From positions 180,118-244,117 of the forward strand of contig RQTK01000146.1 of assembly GCA_003991915.1 (NCBI GenBank): 64,000 nucleotides of DNA, read 5' to 3'. The position numbers were made by a program, and so were the translations under genes. Numbering within the stretch: position 1 is the stretch's first letter; each line of letters starts with the position of its first letter. The notes beneath the pieces were generated by a model. That model had not been told where the DNA came from. It ran no database searches and saw nothing but the letters and a program-made list of their open reading frames with translations. Positions 52,852-64,000 of this stretch are shown in pieces. The DNA comes from Elysia chlorotica. Its lineage: Eukaryota > Mollusca > Gastropoda > Plakobranchidae.

Positions 52852-55800
52852 AAGAAATAAATAAATAAATAAATAAATAAATAAAAAAGTAATATTTACA
52901 ACAACAACAAAAATAATAAAACCTGCAAACTCTGCTCCTCCATTATTTGTACATATAAGTAACTGAACTGTGAAATTATGTGCTGTTATAAACATACATC
53001 AAAATTGATCTCACTGGGTTTTGAAATTTAACTCAGGGGATATTTCCACAATATTTAATTCAGTTCAAAATCTAACAACCAAAAAGTCATATTCAAGTTT
53101 ACTATTTGCACCTTTGTTTAGAGGATTGTGATGCTTTTCCAGAGTACACTTTCATTCTAGCATATTTCTTTAAGTTTTCATGGAATAAAATATTTTTTTT
53201 TCCTCATCCTTTTTCAGTGGGGTGGGGGACATTTTAGAAAAGACAGTTCATACTCTCTCTAATCAAGAGTTTCCTGAACGATGCAATTATGTAGATAAAG
53301 AAGAAACAAATATTTCACAAAAGGACATCAGGACAATTATATCATATGAACGTACACTTAATTATCTAAAATTTTGAAAGACAGAAAATTTAAACCCACA
53401 CTCTACTTAAAAAAGTAAAATAAAATTTCATGAACTAAGAATAAAGTTTGATTAAGGCTGTTGAAATGTTTAAAGTATTTCAAAAGAAGTTACAAACCAA
53501 CATAAAAAATGGAAAAATAAAAACTCAACTGAAAACCATAAGACATTCCAAAAGTATTATACATTTTGAAATAAATTTCAACAGCATTGAGAGCAGAAAC
53601 AATTTAATTTTAATATTTATATATTTTTATACATTTGCGATCTATTTATCCAAATGCTTTGTGCTGTTTCATTTTCATTTTTAGTAAATGTAATGTCTCA
53701 CACTGCTGAAATATAAATTTAATTTTTTTTTTTTTTTAAGTGAATTGTGGAGCTACCAGTACCTGAACAGTCTCCAAATATTTATCATTGTGCCATGTTA
53801 GTGAAGCACAAAATAGTTAAATTAGATAAAGGATGCCAAGAGCCAAGCTNNNNNNNNNNNNNNNNNNNNNNNNNNNNNNNNNNNNNNNNNNNNNNNNNNN
53901 NNNNNNNNNNNNNNNNNNNNNNNNNNNNNNNNNNNNNNNNNNNNNNNNNNNNNNNNNNNNNNNNNNNNNNNNNNNNNNNNNNNNNNNNNNNNNNNNNNNN
54001 NNNNNNNNNNNNNNNNNNNNNNNNNNNNNNNNNNNNNNNNNNNNNNNNNNNNNNNNNACAGAATTTAAAACGTTCAAATTCGATAAAAATTTCCATTTAC
54101 CTTACAATCCATACATGTGTGAACATTTTTTACTTTTTACTGTTGAACACACCTCTTTTTTTTCTATAACTACTCAATAAATTTCCGACCGGTAGTTGCG
54201 GAGAAAATAAGATGGATTGGTAATAATGGTTGATAACATTGATTGATTAAAATTGATTAGGCGTTGATGTTAGTTTTATGACTCTAAAATTTACTGTAAA
54301 ATTTGGAATTTTAGGCTGGAGCGGTTTAAAATTCATCGCATATCTAACTTTGATACGAAGACAATTATATATATATAGAAAATAATAATTAACAGATATC
54401 CTTTTATCACCAACATCATTTTTGCACCCTATTTATCCACATTTTTTGTGCTGTTTCATTTTCATTTTTAGTGAATGTAATGTCTCACACTGCTGAAATA
54501 TAAATATAATTATTTTTTTTTAACTGAATTGTGGAGCTACCTGAACAGTCTCCCAATACTTATCATTGTGCCATGTTAGTGAAGCACAATATTAAATAGT
54601 TAAATTAGATTAAAAATGCCAAGAGCAATGCGAAACTTTTATGAAAGACCAATAATGCCAGTGTTTATACTGCAGTTATTTGCCCATTTTATCGACTTAG
54701 ATTAAAACTTATTTTTGGCATAAGGCTAAAAAACCTGGGCCGTAGGTACAAGGCCGCAGTGGCTAAGGACTCCTTGTAGTAATATACGAATGAGAAAGGT
54801 TACGACAAGTCATAATTTACCACATTTTACTTACAGCCCCTTGCCTTTTTCTTAAGCTGTCTGAGAAGATTTTAGAAAATTAAATACAAAAATATCATAC
54901 AGTCCGTGTGATGAAAAATCGGTTCTGTTTAAAAGACATATTAAGGAAATTCAATAAAAAAAATTAATAAAAAAAAAAATTTTTTTTAAATCACTTACAG
55001 TTTCGGCACAGTGCGTGGAGGAGACATGGATTCTCGTGCAAGGCGATTAGCAGGAGATGATGCCCTAGATGAGTTAGAATCACCAGTCACCATCATGGAC
55101 GAGCTGCCACCACCAATCTTAATCTTAAGCTTCACACCACCCACAGACGGAGATGAATCCCGTGAATCTCGATGCTCGTCCTGGAAAGAGTAAAATGCAT
55201 TTGTTTGTCTGTTGTTTTTTTAACGTACAATGTTAGCACTATAAAGTCTATATTGTGGACAGGTCCCAATACTAACACCTGACAAATTATTGTGTTGCCG
55301 TACAGAGACAGGGCAGGATTACCAGGTTACCATGGCAACATCTCAGCCTATCACATTACACCTTCACTGACCTAACCGGTAGGGGTCGAAATTGTGCAAA
55401 CATATAATAATCGTACGTTCTACCACATAATATTTACTTACCTTGACTTTCTCATCTCGAGGTTTATCTTTCTCCTTTGTATCTTTTTCTTTGTGCTTCT
55501 TTTTCTTTTCCTTCTCTTTTTTCTTGTCTTTTTTGTCCTTTCTGTGGTCTTTATCCTATTTGCAAAAAGATGTAAATGTCTTAACTTGACAAAAATAATC
55601 ATTTGAAAGGCATATTTTACACATATGGTGATAAAATCAATTTTAGGTTATCACTTTATTCTCAACACTATAATATAAAATGTGCCCACCTTATTTTTCT
55701 CCTTTTCAAGACTCCTATCCCGGTCTTCTCTGCTTTTCTCTTTCTTGTCTTTGTGCTTCTCAACTTTTTCCTCCACTTTCCTTGCAGGTGGTCCTGTTGG

Positions 55801-58800
55801 CTTCTGCTTGCTATCTTTGATGCTCTTGTCTTGCCGATGCTCTAGTTTGATCTCAGGGGCAAACAGATCGTCCTCAACCACCGCCTGCCTGTCCTTCTTG
55901 GAATTTTTGGAAGGCCGACCCGGTTTACCTTTAGTGGGTTTCTGTTTCGACACAGCTGGCTTTGGAGCAGTGGTGGTGGCGACGGCAGGAGCTGCAGGGT
56001 TTTCAGTTTCTGCCGCACTGGGTCTCCTGGCCTTGACACTTGCGTCTGGAGGACTGTCGTTAAACTCGTACACCTGAAGCTCGTCCCGAGAATACTTGTC
56101 AGAGACAAATGGCTTGAGATCTATCGCCGGAGCTATCTCTGGAGTCTTCGGGACTTTTGGTGGGCGCCCGGGCTTACGTTTCACTTTCTCTTCATCCTTC
56201 TTCCCTGTGCTTTGACTGCCTTTCTTTTTACTGCTATCTTTTTTCTCGTCCTTGTCACCTTTCTCCAGGTTTTTCTTCTTCTTTTTGGTCTTTGATGATT
56301 TGCTGTTTTCATCCTTAAGAACAGCGTTTATGCTGTCGTTTATGGCTTCGATACGAGCTTTCTTTTTCTCTCCTTTCTCATGATTGCCATCACTCTCTGG
56401 TGACGGGTCCCGCGAACCAGGGGATGAGAGATTACGGATATCATCGTCAGAGTCAACGTGAACTGATTTTCTCTCTTTTCTCCTTTTGCTATGCTCAACA
56501 GAGGCCTGTATCAAGTACGATTTGATCTTCTCTGGCGAGCTGTCCTTCAGATGCTCTGGGATCTTAAAGTCTTTCAGTTTTGAATGTCCAAAGAGCTTTG
56601 CAGATTTTTTATTTAGTTTGAGTTTCTTCAGGAATTTTGCAGCTGCTTTGCTGCTAGCCGACTTTTTACCTGCCTCTTTCCCACTGTCAAAGGAAAATTT
56701 TCCCTTCTTATGCAGGGATTTTTTACTCTTTTTGCCCTCAGACTTATGGCTGGATATTCCATTAGCACCAATGCCTCCAACAGAGTTTGAAATTTTGCCA
56801 TTACTTCCACCATCTTTGGTTTTGCCCGAGTTTTCTTTGTTGGAGCCCTCCGACACAGCTCGAGGGTTGGGCGGAGGCAGGCATGGTTCGGGCAGGCGAC
56901 CTTGGACGCCTTGCCGCGTAGTGAGCACACCATTAGCACCCATGAACACACACGTCATCTCGTACTTAGAGTGACCTGCTTCCTCTGGCAGGTTTGAGTT
57001 TCCAAATCTGAAAAATAGAAGAATGAACATTGAAGTAAGATCTTGAAATTATGAAACTTTACGAAAAAAGTAGAAGATTGAAATTTGAAACAAGACACTG
57101 GAATAATGAAACTGCCAAAAAAAAAACAGTAAGAAAAGGATTATCATCTTAATGCTTAGCCTACTACCTTGATAGGGAGGAAAAAATAACATGCAACGTT
57201 CAAAGATTGAAAGGAGCATTGGCCTAATTTTTCTAAATGTGGCTTCAAAATTCGATTATACCAGACTTATATTGTGATGTTAAGAAAAGATGTTAAAAGC
57301 AAGATAAAAATGCATCAGTTTTTTTTTTTCTATTTGATTTTCACCTTGGACGTTTACTCGGCGGCATCTCTGGTGTTGATGAAGGTGCTGACCTCTTTTC
57401 TCCAACATTAGCCTCGTCTGGTTCCCCATTCTCAACATGTTCTGATTTTACAGGTGTCTCTAGAATTTCTTCTGGTGTTGGTGCTTTGTCCACAGGCTCG
57501 GGAATTTCATCTATTTGCAGATCAGAACAGACACACAATATTGGTCTTCAAGATGGCAACAATATTACAGTTGAGAACAAGCAACAAAAACATTTTTTTT
57601 ACGTAAAAAATTAACAACTATTAACAAAAACAGGTTTTAAATATACATTTCTTCTTATGTATCAGACCAAAAGCCTAGACTGCTGAAATTTTATTTTGAT
57701 CACATACAGAAAACAACTAACACACCTTTCAGATTTGGAAACATGCAGGGCAAATGAGAGGGGATATGTTCCTTTCTGTGCTGCATGATCTCTCGACTCC
57801 TGGAGCTGGGAAACCCTAGATTTGCTGCCTTTGGAGCAGGGAATGCCACAACTTCGTGGGCAAATGGGACAGGATCTACGTGCTTCACGTAATCTTCTAA
57901 CTCTGAAATTTCAATGCCCATTTGTTGAAATGCCAATCCCAAGTCATCCAAGTTTGGTTGTGTCCGTCCAGCTGGAAAAAGAAACAATCAGTTTGAAACA
58001 GTGAGACATTCGGAAAAGAATATGCACTGAAAAAAAAAAAAACACCTTTCTATAATAATAATAATTATAATTGAATTACACAGCACTCAAAAAAACACTA
58101 ATGTGCTCCATGACACTCAACGATGACTTGATGGTAAATGATCTTATAAGTCTCTATAGGCAAAGCCACAGAACACACAAAGTGACAACACACAACACAG
58201 CTAACAGTAACAAAAACTTCATAGCTGTATGTCATATTTAGAAGAGTTAACACAGTTGTGCTTAACTATCTAATCTAATGTTTTTAATGTCAAGAACATT
58301 CCTATGTTACTTTATATAATAAAATTATTAGGGAAACTAAATGAGGAATGATTTTATGTCAAACATGAGTTGATTTTATTTGTTTTTGTATTTTACTTAT
58401 AAATGATATGAATTACTAATCTATCATCACACAATGGTTTATACAGCTTGATTTTAAATAATGACTTCAAGATAATTCAAATCCAAAAGTACTCCTTGAT
58501 GGCCCAAGACAAAACATTTTTTTGTGTGACATTGTTTTTGCTACGATACAGACAGGCAGAGAGCAGTGTTTACCAAATCAGCTGTTTGCAGTAACAGACT
58601 TAGATTCTAAAAAATTTGAGAGTATACTCGAAGTCTGTTCAGGCTTAGAGGAGAGGGGGCGAGTTATGCTAATGAACATGTGAGCTAGAGTCTGGATTGT
58701 TCTGGAATGTGCTAGAAGGCCTAGAGAGTTCTAGATCTGTGTTTTGTGCCAAATGTGATAGAATGATGAATGTTTTTTGTAGAACAAGAAATGTTCATAC

Positions 58801-59361
58801 TTTGTGTGTCACTTTATGCTTGTGTTGTAGCATCTTGCGACAGTCAGCGTTGTTATTTTGCTGTTGTTTAGATCGATTATAAATATATAGATATACTGTC
58901 AAGTATTGATTTTGATCTAGACGTTTTTAAGTAGTTTTCTTAAACCCCCAGCAGGCTGTTTATTAATAAAAAATTAAGTTATTGCCCTTCTACAAGGGAT
59001 TTCTAGTATTCATTATTTTTTTATAATGACACGATAGTGTGTCCAAGTCTACTTGAATTACATCCAACAAATTGACCTGAAACAGGGACATATTTTATCA
59101 AGGCAACGCCACAGATTGAAAAAGCAAAAGGTACATAAGTCGGAACAGTAGAAAAGAATTAAGATTTAACAGTGTTTCCAAATTGTTTGAATTACCATGC
59201 TCGCAGTATCTGTGGGAGGTCACACTCAGTTGAAGAAGGTATTTGTCCAAAACATCTGTAAGAACTTCAAGAGATGAGCTTTGAGCTGACTGCCACCCAA
59301 GATTCTGACAGATCTGTGCTACTGCAATGCGCAACAGCTGGTGGCTGTACTTCCGGGACAT
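50172..59361 (-). CDS. TAF3: TFIID subunit TAF3: histone fold and PHD finger (9 exons, 1162 aa)
   Basis: Nuclear TFIID subunit that pairs with TAF10 by its histone fold and binds H3K4me3 by its PHD finger. Exons in order: 59361-59196, 57971-57726, 57510-57345, 57007-55690, 55555-55442, 55180-54999, 52689-51639, 51129-51029, 50316-50172; GT-AG, phases agree. The N-terminus (MSRKYSHQLLRIAVAQICQN, then AFQQMGIEISELEDYV) matches the TAF3 histone fold over residues 1 to about 85. The middle is lysine-rich, with AT-hook-like KPGRPPK and KPGRPSK, then a Ser/Pro-rich block. The PHD finger has all eight zinc ligands (C1091, C1094, C1106, C1109, H1114, C1117, C1132, C1135) and keeps W1089, M1103 and W1112 of the methyl-lysine pocket region. 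It ends in an RGRGRPRGRGRGRGR tail, unlike the Lys/His tail of human TAF3. The assembly gap lies in intron 6, so a hidden exon cannot be excluded. Confidence 0.95.
52811..52885 (+). repeat. AAT, AAG and AAAT microsatellite
   Basis: (AAT)n, then (AAG)n, then (AAAT)n in succession, in TAF3 intron 6. Confidence 0.95.
53641..53849 (+). repeat. Direct repeat left of the assembly gap
   Basis: About 205 bp beginning CTATTTATCC and including GTGCTGTTTCATTTTCATTT and TCACACTGCTGAAATATAAA. It recurs with small differences at 54428-54632. The left copy ends exactly at the gap. Confidence 0.85.
53850..54057. other. Assembly gap (208 N)
   Basis: Run of N within TAF3 intron 6. The true length is unknown. 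Confidence 1.
54428..54632 (+). repeat. Direct repeat right of the assembly gap
   Basis: Second copy of the 53641-53849 block, differing by substitutions and small indels. Confidence 0.85.
55222..55400 (-). repeat. SINE family A, partial
   Basis: In TAF3 intron 5. It has GTCTATATTGTGGACAGGTC, CTAACACCTGACAAATT and CTCAGCCTATCACATTACAC, in minus orientation. It ends near the CGGTAGGGGTCGAA junction, and the tRNA head is missing. Confidence 0.6.
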
Positions 59362-60078
59362 CCTTAAAGAAGGATAAAAAGGATAACAAATTTTTTTTGT
59401 TAAAAGAAAAAGAAAAAAATATCCATGAGTGTATTTGATAACAAAAAAGATGTATAAATATTGATTTACTTCACTATTTTAAATTTATTCTACTCATTAG
59501 ATAAAAATTTCAAGAGAAAATAAAATAGATTTCACATGAAATTTGATTGATACTTTTGCCCAGCACACCTTCTTTTCCCAAATAATAAATATCAAAGCTT
59601 TTACCTTTTCAAATTTTTTAACATTCCCAAAAATATTGTGCACACAAGGAATAAGCCTAAAATCGTACAATGTGAAAAGGTTAAATAAACCAATTGATCA
59701 AATGACAAACTATTATCATATTGCGCTCAAACCACCGTGTGGCGGCAAAAATCTAAAGAAAAATAAAACAACAACGAACAAAAAACTTTTTACTCGTCCA
59801 TGTAATATTTTCAATCCTACAGGGTCTGAGAACACTTTTATAGGAGAGACACATAATAGAACAAGACTAGTCTAATTGAAGTAATTTATTTACTTTTCCT
59901 ACAAAAAAAATTAGGTGCAAGGTTTTTAAATCTGGATAGTTAATCACCAATACATACAAAATGACTCACATATTGAAAAAGCAGTAGGGCACCTGCAAGG
60001 CAAAAAAAAAAAAAAAGAAAGAAAAAAGTTAAAATGAGACATTCATCGTTTGTTATCATATAATAGTAATAATAATAG

Positions 60079-60125
60079 TGATTTAAGCACCTCATATGGC
60101 TCCAGTTGAGACAACTGTCACAACC

Positions 60126-60172
<47 letters not shown>

Positions 60173-60312
60173 CAATTTATAATGATAATACAATAAAAAA
60201 TAAATTTTGGTGCCACCTTCAGATTTAAGCACCTCATATGGCTCCAGTTGAGACAGCTGTCACAACCAATAGTTGTATCACCAAGCAATTCAAACTCAAG
60301 ACTGCCTTCCAA
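60079..60312 (-). pseudogene. PHD-finger-like coding relic, part duplicated around a TAA microsatellite
   Basis: Minus-strand frame at about 60305-60222 reads LLGDTTIGCDSCLNWSHMRC, like the second half of a PHD finger (pattern IGCDxCxxWxHxxC). A second copy of the last 48 bases lies at 60080-60126. (TAA)n at 60127-60172 and about 45 more bases separate them. Flanking AG and GT could serve as splice sites, but no partner exon was found. The frame has no ATG, only a TTG. It could be a LINE ORF1 PHD fragment, a relic of a host gene, or an unfound exon. Confidence 0.45.
60127..60172 (+). repeat. TAA microsatellite
   Basis: Uninterrupted (TAA)n of about 15 units within the PHD-like duplicate. Confidence 0.95.
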
Positions 60313-60474
60313 TTTTTTAATAATTAACTTAGTTGTTTATGTTTTTTTTAATTGTATTGGCATGATTTGTTTGATTCAAAAAGACCTTGAGCAATTTAAT
60401 TAAGTATTCAATTGTTTATATGGCTACAATGCTGGTGGGGAAGTGGAGTGGGTACGTACATACACCTGCTCAAC

Positions 60475-60930
60475 TCTCTAGATCTAGATCAATCTCTGTA
60501 TCTCTCACACTCGCTTAACGCCTTGTTCTGTCTCTCCACGGGTTGGCTGACTCTGATAGGCCCTAATCGAATCCCACTCACTCACCCGTCAAATTTCGTC
60601 CACCCACCCATTAGATGATTGCCCACAGGCTAGGGACCACAAAACTGAAGGAGTGCCATGGGGTGCCTTCTAAAGCTAGAATTACAATACATTCTATCTA
60701 GTCCACACAACAGGATCTAGATCTCCATTCACCTAGTGTCAGTAAGACATATAGAATCCAGTGATCTAGATAAATATATCTAGACAGAAGTAGATATAGC
60801 TGAGAAACACTACATTCTATAAACTTGATATCTAAATCTAGATCTTATGTTGCGAGGCCTTGAACAAGTTCTTCACACTGATCTAGATCTAGTCTAGATC
60901 TTCTAGATCTAGTTCAAATCTAGAATCTAT
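60475..60930. repeat. Cluster of CTAGATCTAG-type palindromic motifs between TAF3 and ARL6
   Basis: About ten occurrences of TCTAGATC or AGATCTAG variants in 450 bp, densest at 60880-60920 (GATCTAGATCTAGTCTAGAT). It is not a simple array, because the units are dispersed. Another pair lies at 61613-61631. Confidence 0.6.
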
Positions 60931-61129
60931 TTCAACTTCAAAGTTTTTGCTCTAAATCTGTGTTACTTATTGATAACAACTAAATATCTTTACCTGCAGA
61001 CGTATAAACTTTTTTTCAAAATTTACCAGAATAGTTTTGTATTTAGCGTGCTTTTGTAGTTAGACTATACAGATGGTAAAACAGAGGTAAAGGTATGGTA
61101 ATCATTTCCTGAGCTGCTTGATATTGTTT

Positions 61130-61525
61130 GACCGCCATCTTGAAAACTAAAGTAGCTTGGACTCCTGGTCTGGATTGTTGCTATGTTAAAAGAAAATTTT
61201 TTCTTTCTTTTTAAAAGAATAATAAAATATTTTATGAAAATTTTAATAACGCACACTATTAACAATAAATTGCGTATAGTGTGTTTTCTATAAGAAAACG
61301 TTTTATATTTCATACTTTTGAAAAAAAATGACATTCTAGTCCAAACCATTCTACTTTGTTCCGGTAAATTAGGGTCATCTGGGAAATACTTGACGATGGT
61401 TGCGTATGACGCCAAACTGTGACAATAAATTTTTAATCTAGACAGGTCTGACTGTCTGTCTTCAAAGTAAAGATTTTATAGAGCATAAACGCCGGCTCTT
61501 CCCCTCACGCAGTTACGTCATTTGA
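61130..61525. promoter_or_regulatory. Candidate promoter region between TAF3 and ARL6
   Basis: CCGCCATCTTG at 61132-61142 is a YY1-type site (minus: CAAGATGGCGG), and TTACGTCA at 61513-61520 is a CRE-type half. Both genes point away from this area. Transcript starts are not known: TAF3 would then need a 5' leader intron, and ARL6 has a candidate leader acceptor (AG at 62744-62745). Inferred from motifs only. Confidence 0.35.
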
Positions 61526-62784
61526 TTTTTGGATTGCAACATCAAGAGAAGTACAAAAAAAAGAATATAAAAATGGCAAATTATTATATCAACTGTTTAC
61601 GAAAAAGTCTTGATCTAGATTTCTAGATCTTGAATGTAGATCGGTTCGAATATACTGAAGTATACGATAGTAAACGGATCTTAACTAAACATATTTGAGA
61701 ATTGTTATATGAACTGAAGGTCTAAACAGCCAACGATTTAATTGTGACTATGTAGATCTATTTTCCAACTGTCTCTACAGGGAGTGTCTTACTTACTACA
61801 CAGGTGAATATCATTATAGCTGATATAGGCCTAGGTCTACTTTTGTGTGTGTGCTATACATGCAATATATAGTGTTTAAAAGTTCCACATTTTTCTATAC
61901 ACACTAATATAAAAAATTCAAAATTCCTCTTAACATTTTCTAGGTTTCAGTGAAGATTATCAATACAATGTGTAATAACATTATTTCGATACACAGTGTT
62001 TCTGTTCTTTATCGTAGCCTACGTAGAGCAAAATTTAAACTGGAACACTATATCGTCACACTGCTAACAGTGAGATAGATCAAAATAACACTAACCTGCC
62101 TCAAGAATCTTTAAATAATTCCAAATTTATATCTTCTATTGCAATCAAAATCGGCTGAGCCTGTCACTGGTAATGGGTTTTTTTTCAGTATACACCATTG
62201 AGGCTCTCTTAGTTGGAAGTTTGAAAATCAAAGAAGTTAATATCCTTTCCTATTATAAAGAACCCTGGATTTCCGTGGACATACAGTAAAGACAGGGAGG
62301 TTAAAAAATTTAATAGTGTTAAATACTGTACTGTATGCCCTCCCCTTATACGAAAGTTAAGAGAAACAGTTTTACATAATCCGAAAGAAGAGCGCAACTC
62401 TTTGAAAAGGTCTGTTAACAGCTTGTAAGATATTTTGCTTAGTTAGCCTTCTGAAGAGGAGAAAGACTAATTTTTGCTGATGTCAATCACACTATAACCC
62501 TTATTTTTTGTAAAAAGGGATCCAATCATCAAAGAAAATATTGAATCTTTGATACCGGGGTAATTCTCTTTTGCTCATTAATGCATGCCTCTTAATTCAA
62601 AAGTACCCTACCATTGGCGGACAAATGAGGTTTTACATTACAATAAATAAGACAATAAAAGATGGAGACCACAAAAAATTACTTGTTGTAACTTAAGTAT
62701 GAATTGTAGTCTTTTGCTATTGAGAATTTTTTTCCCCCATTTCAGGTATACTGAAGGAGTTATTTGACTGTTAAACACAGAATT

Positions 62785-63363
62785 ATGGGCTTATTCGATT
62801 CCCTAGCTCAGTGGCTTGGAGTAAAAAAGAAGGAAGTCAATGTGCTTGTTGTTGGATTGGACAATAGTGGAAAATCTACAATCATCAATCATTTCAAGCC
62901 TCCAGAATTAAAGAATCATGAGATAGTTCCAACTGTGGGCTTTAATGTAGAAAAGTTTAAGTCTAAGGCATTGGCTTTTACAGCTCTTGATATGTCAGGA
63001 CAGGGACGGTATCGCAACCTATGGGAACAATATTACAAGGAATGTGATGGTATTATTTTTGTCATTGACAGCAGTGACAAACTTAGGTTTGTGGTTGCTA
63101 AAGATGAGTTGGACCTTCTTCTTCAGCATCCAGAATTGAAAGACAAGAGGATTCCTGTTTTGTTTTTTGCCAACAAAATGGATGCTAGAGATTCAGTGTC
63201 CAGTGTGAAATGCTCTTATCTAATGGGTCTTGAAACACTAAGGGACAAGCCATGGCATATATGTGCCAGCAATGCTTTAACAGGTGATGGGCTGCACGAG
63301 GGTGTTGATTGGCTTACAGACCAATTGAAGGATGTACTTGAAAAGAAGTCACGGAAAAAATGA
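62785..63363 (+). CDS. ARL6: ARL6/BBS3 small GTPase, uninterrupted coding region (192 aa)
   Basis: ARF-like GTPase that recruits the BBSome coat to membranes for ciliary cargo traffic. G motifs are complete: GLDNSGKS (24-31), switch I threonine T50 in PTVGF, DMSGQG (69-74), NKMD (130-133) and ICAS (159-162). Diagnostic ARL6 stretches are [38 protein letters not shown] and KPWHICAS followed by EGVDWL. The GTPase loop has Ser31 where human ARL6 has Thr31. The C-terminus carries an extra basic KKSRKK (human is 186 aa). The frame opens at a TTG at 62764, but the ATG at 62785 gives the expected [12 protein letters not shown] helix. A strong acceptor (TTTTTTTCCCCCATTTCAG) lies 40 bp upstream, so a leader intron is likely. 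AATAAA signals lie at 63557 and 63610. No introns interrupt the coding region. Confidence 0.95.
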   Translation: MGLFDSLAQWLGVKKKEVNVLVVGLDNSGKSTIINHFKPPELKNHEIVPTVGFNVEKFKSKALAFTALDMSGQGRYRNLWEQYYKECDGIIFVIDSSDKLRFVVAKDELDLLLQHPELKDKRIPVLFFANKMDARDSVSSVKCSYLMGLETLRDKPWHICASNALTGDGLHEGVDWLTDQLKDVLEKKSRKK

Positions 63364-64000
63364 TGTGGACATTTACTTTTGGGATCAGTTTCTCTTAACA
63401 TTACAAGAAAAATTCTAGGTTATATGAAGTCCATACAATCACTGTAAAGTTCAATCTATGACTATGACTCGTGAGTGTCTTCACAATTTCAGATGACAAA
63501 CATGTAAATTGTGTGATTAAAAAAAAAATAGTTATGAAACGAAATTGAATTCTTTGAATAAAAATATGTTTGGTCTACTCATAAAATATTCCTTTTTAAA
63601 TATTTTATAAATAAACTTGTCATAGAAATCGAAAGTATATTTCGACCAGATGAAATTGAACAGTATTCAACATTGAAATTTACATGTTCACTTTAAATTA
63701 ATATGTTATGTTTCCTACTTGCGATGAAATTGACTTTTTCGGAAGTACAAGTTCTCAAAAATGCCTATTTTTTACCTGCTCCATCCTTGCATATTGCTTG
63801 CCTGTTATATTGTGTGTTGCAAGGCGTTTAAAGAATTACATAGAAAGAAGGAGTGCCTGAAACTTTTTAGATCTTTGTAATTGTAACAACAAAATGATAC
63901 AGTTGAACTTAACAATTTTTGCACACCCTATTCTTTGTTCTCCCGTAAGAGATTCACCTCAAATCTGAATGAAATTGTGTCCAACAAGTGAACAATGGAT
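63364..64000 (+). other. ARL6 3' untranslated region and downstream flank
   Basis: AT-rich. AATAAA at 63557-63562 and 63610-63615 probably end the ARL6 transcript. After that I see nothing up to the window end. Confidence 0.5.

Noticed and set aside
61065-61415. 116-codon minus-strand frame between TAF3 and ARL6
   Set aside because: It opens at TTG, not ATG, has no family resemblance and is AT-rich. A short ATG frame from 61139 (MAVKQYQ) overlaps a YY1-type site and is more simply a promoter motif.

Overview
This is 64 kb of an animal nuclear genome. All genes are spliced with GT-AG introns, and the introns carry microsatellites and short tRNA-headed retroelements. Gene content plus the high density of SINE-like repeats suggests a lophotrochozoan, most likely a gastropod mollusc; that placement is inference, not read directly from a marker. 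One assembly gap (N) lies at 53850-54057. No LTR element, provirus or toxin gene was recognised.

Layout: (1) 1-1103 holds a broken LINE (endonuclease start, minus strand). (2) 1104-13471 plus: an 11-exon SLC22 family solute carrier (601 aa). Its introns hold a decayed copy of exon 4 and a minisatellite grown from the exon 7 splice donor. (3) 13472-17464: intergenic, with two perfect long palindromes, an exact 100-bp tandem duplication and a long triplet array. (4) 17946-25428 minus: RPN1 (ribophorin I, 597 aa, 11 exons). (5) 25655-42414 plus: IPO9 (importin-9, 25 exons plus a second near-identical copy of exons 2 and 3). RPN1 and IPO9 are head to head across 226 bp. (6) 42415-50171: convergent 3' flanks. 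(7) 50172-59361 minus: TAF3 (histone fold plus PHD finger, 9 exons, 1162 aa). (8) 59362-62784: gap between TAF3 and ARL6 with a PHD-like coding relic and clusters of CTAGATCTAG. (9) 62785-63363 plus: ARL6/BBS3, with an uninterrupted coding region.

The genes do not form one pathway. RPN1 acts in N-glycosylation at the ER, IPO9 in nuclear import, TAF3 in TFIID promoter recognition, ARL6 in ciliary trafficking, and the SLC22 protein in small-molecule transport at the plasma membrane. What links them is arrangement: two head-to-head pairs (RPN1/IPO9 and TAF3/ARL6) and two tail-to-tail pairs.

I did not find a convincing new biological system. The most interesting structures are local duplications at exon edges: the duplicated IPO9 exon pair, the exon 7 splice-donor minisatellite, the decayed SLC22 exon 4 copy, and the repeat spanning the TAF3 stop codon. 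The two perfect palindromes are also notable.
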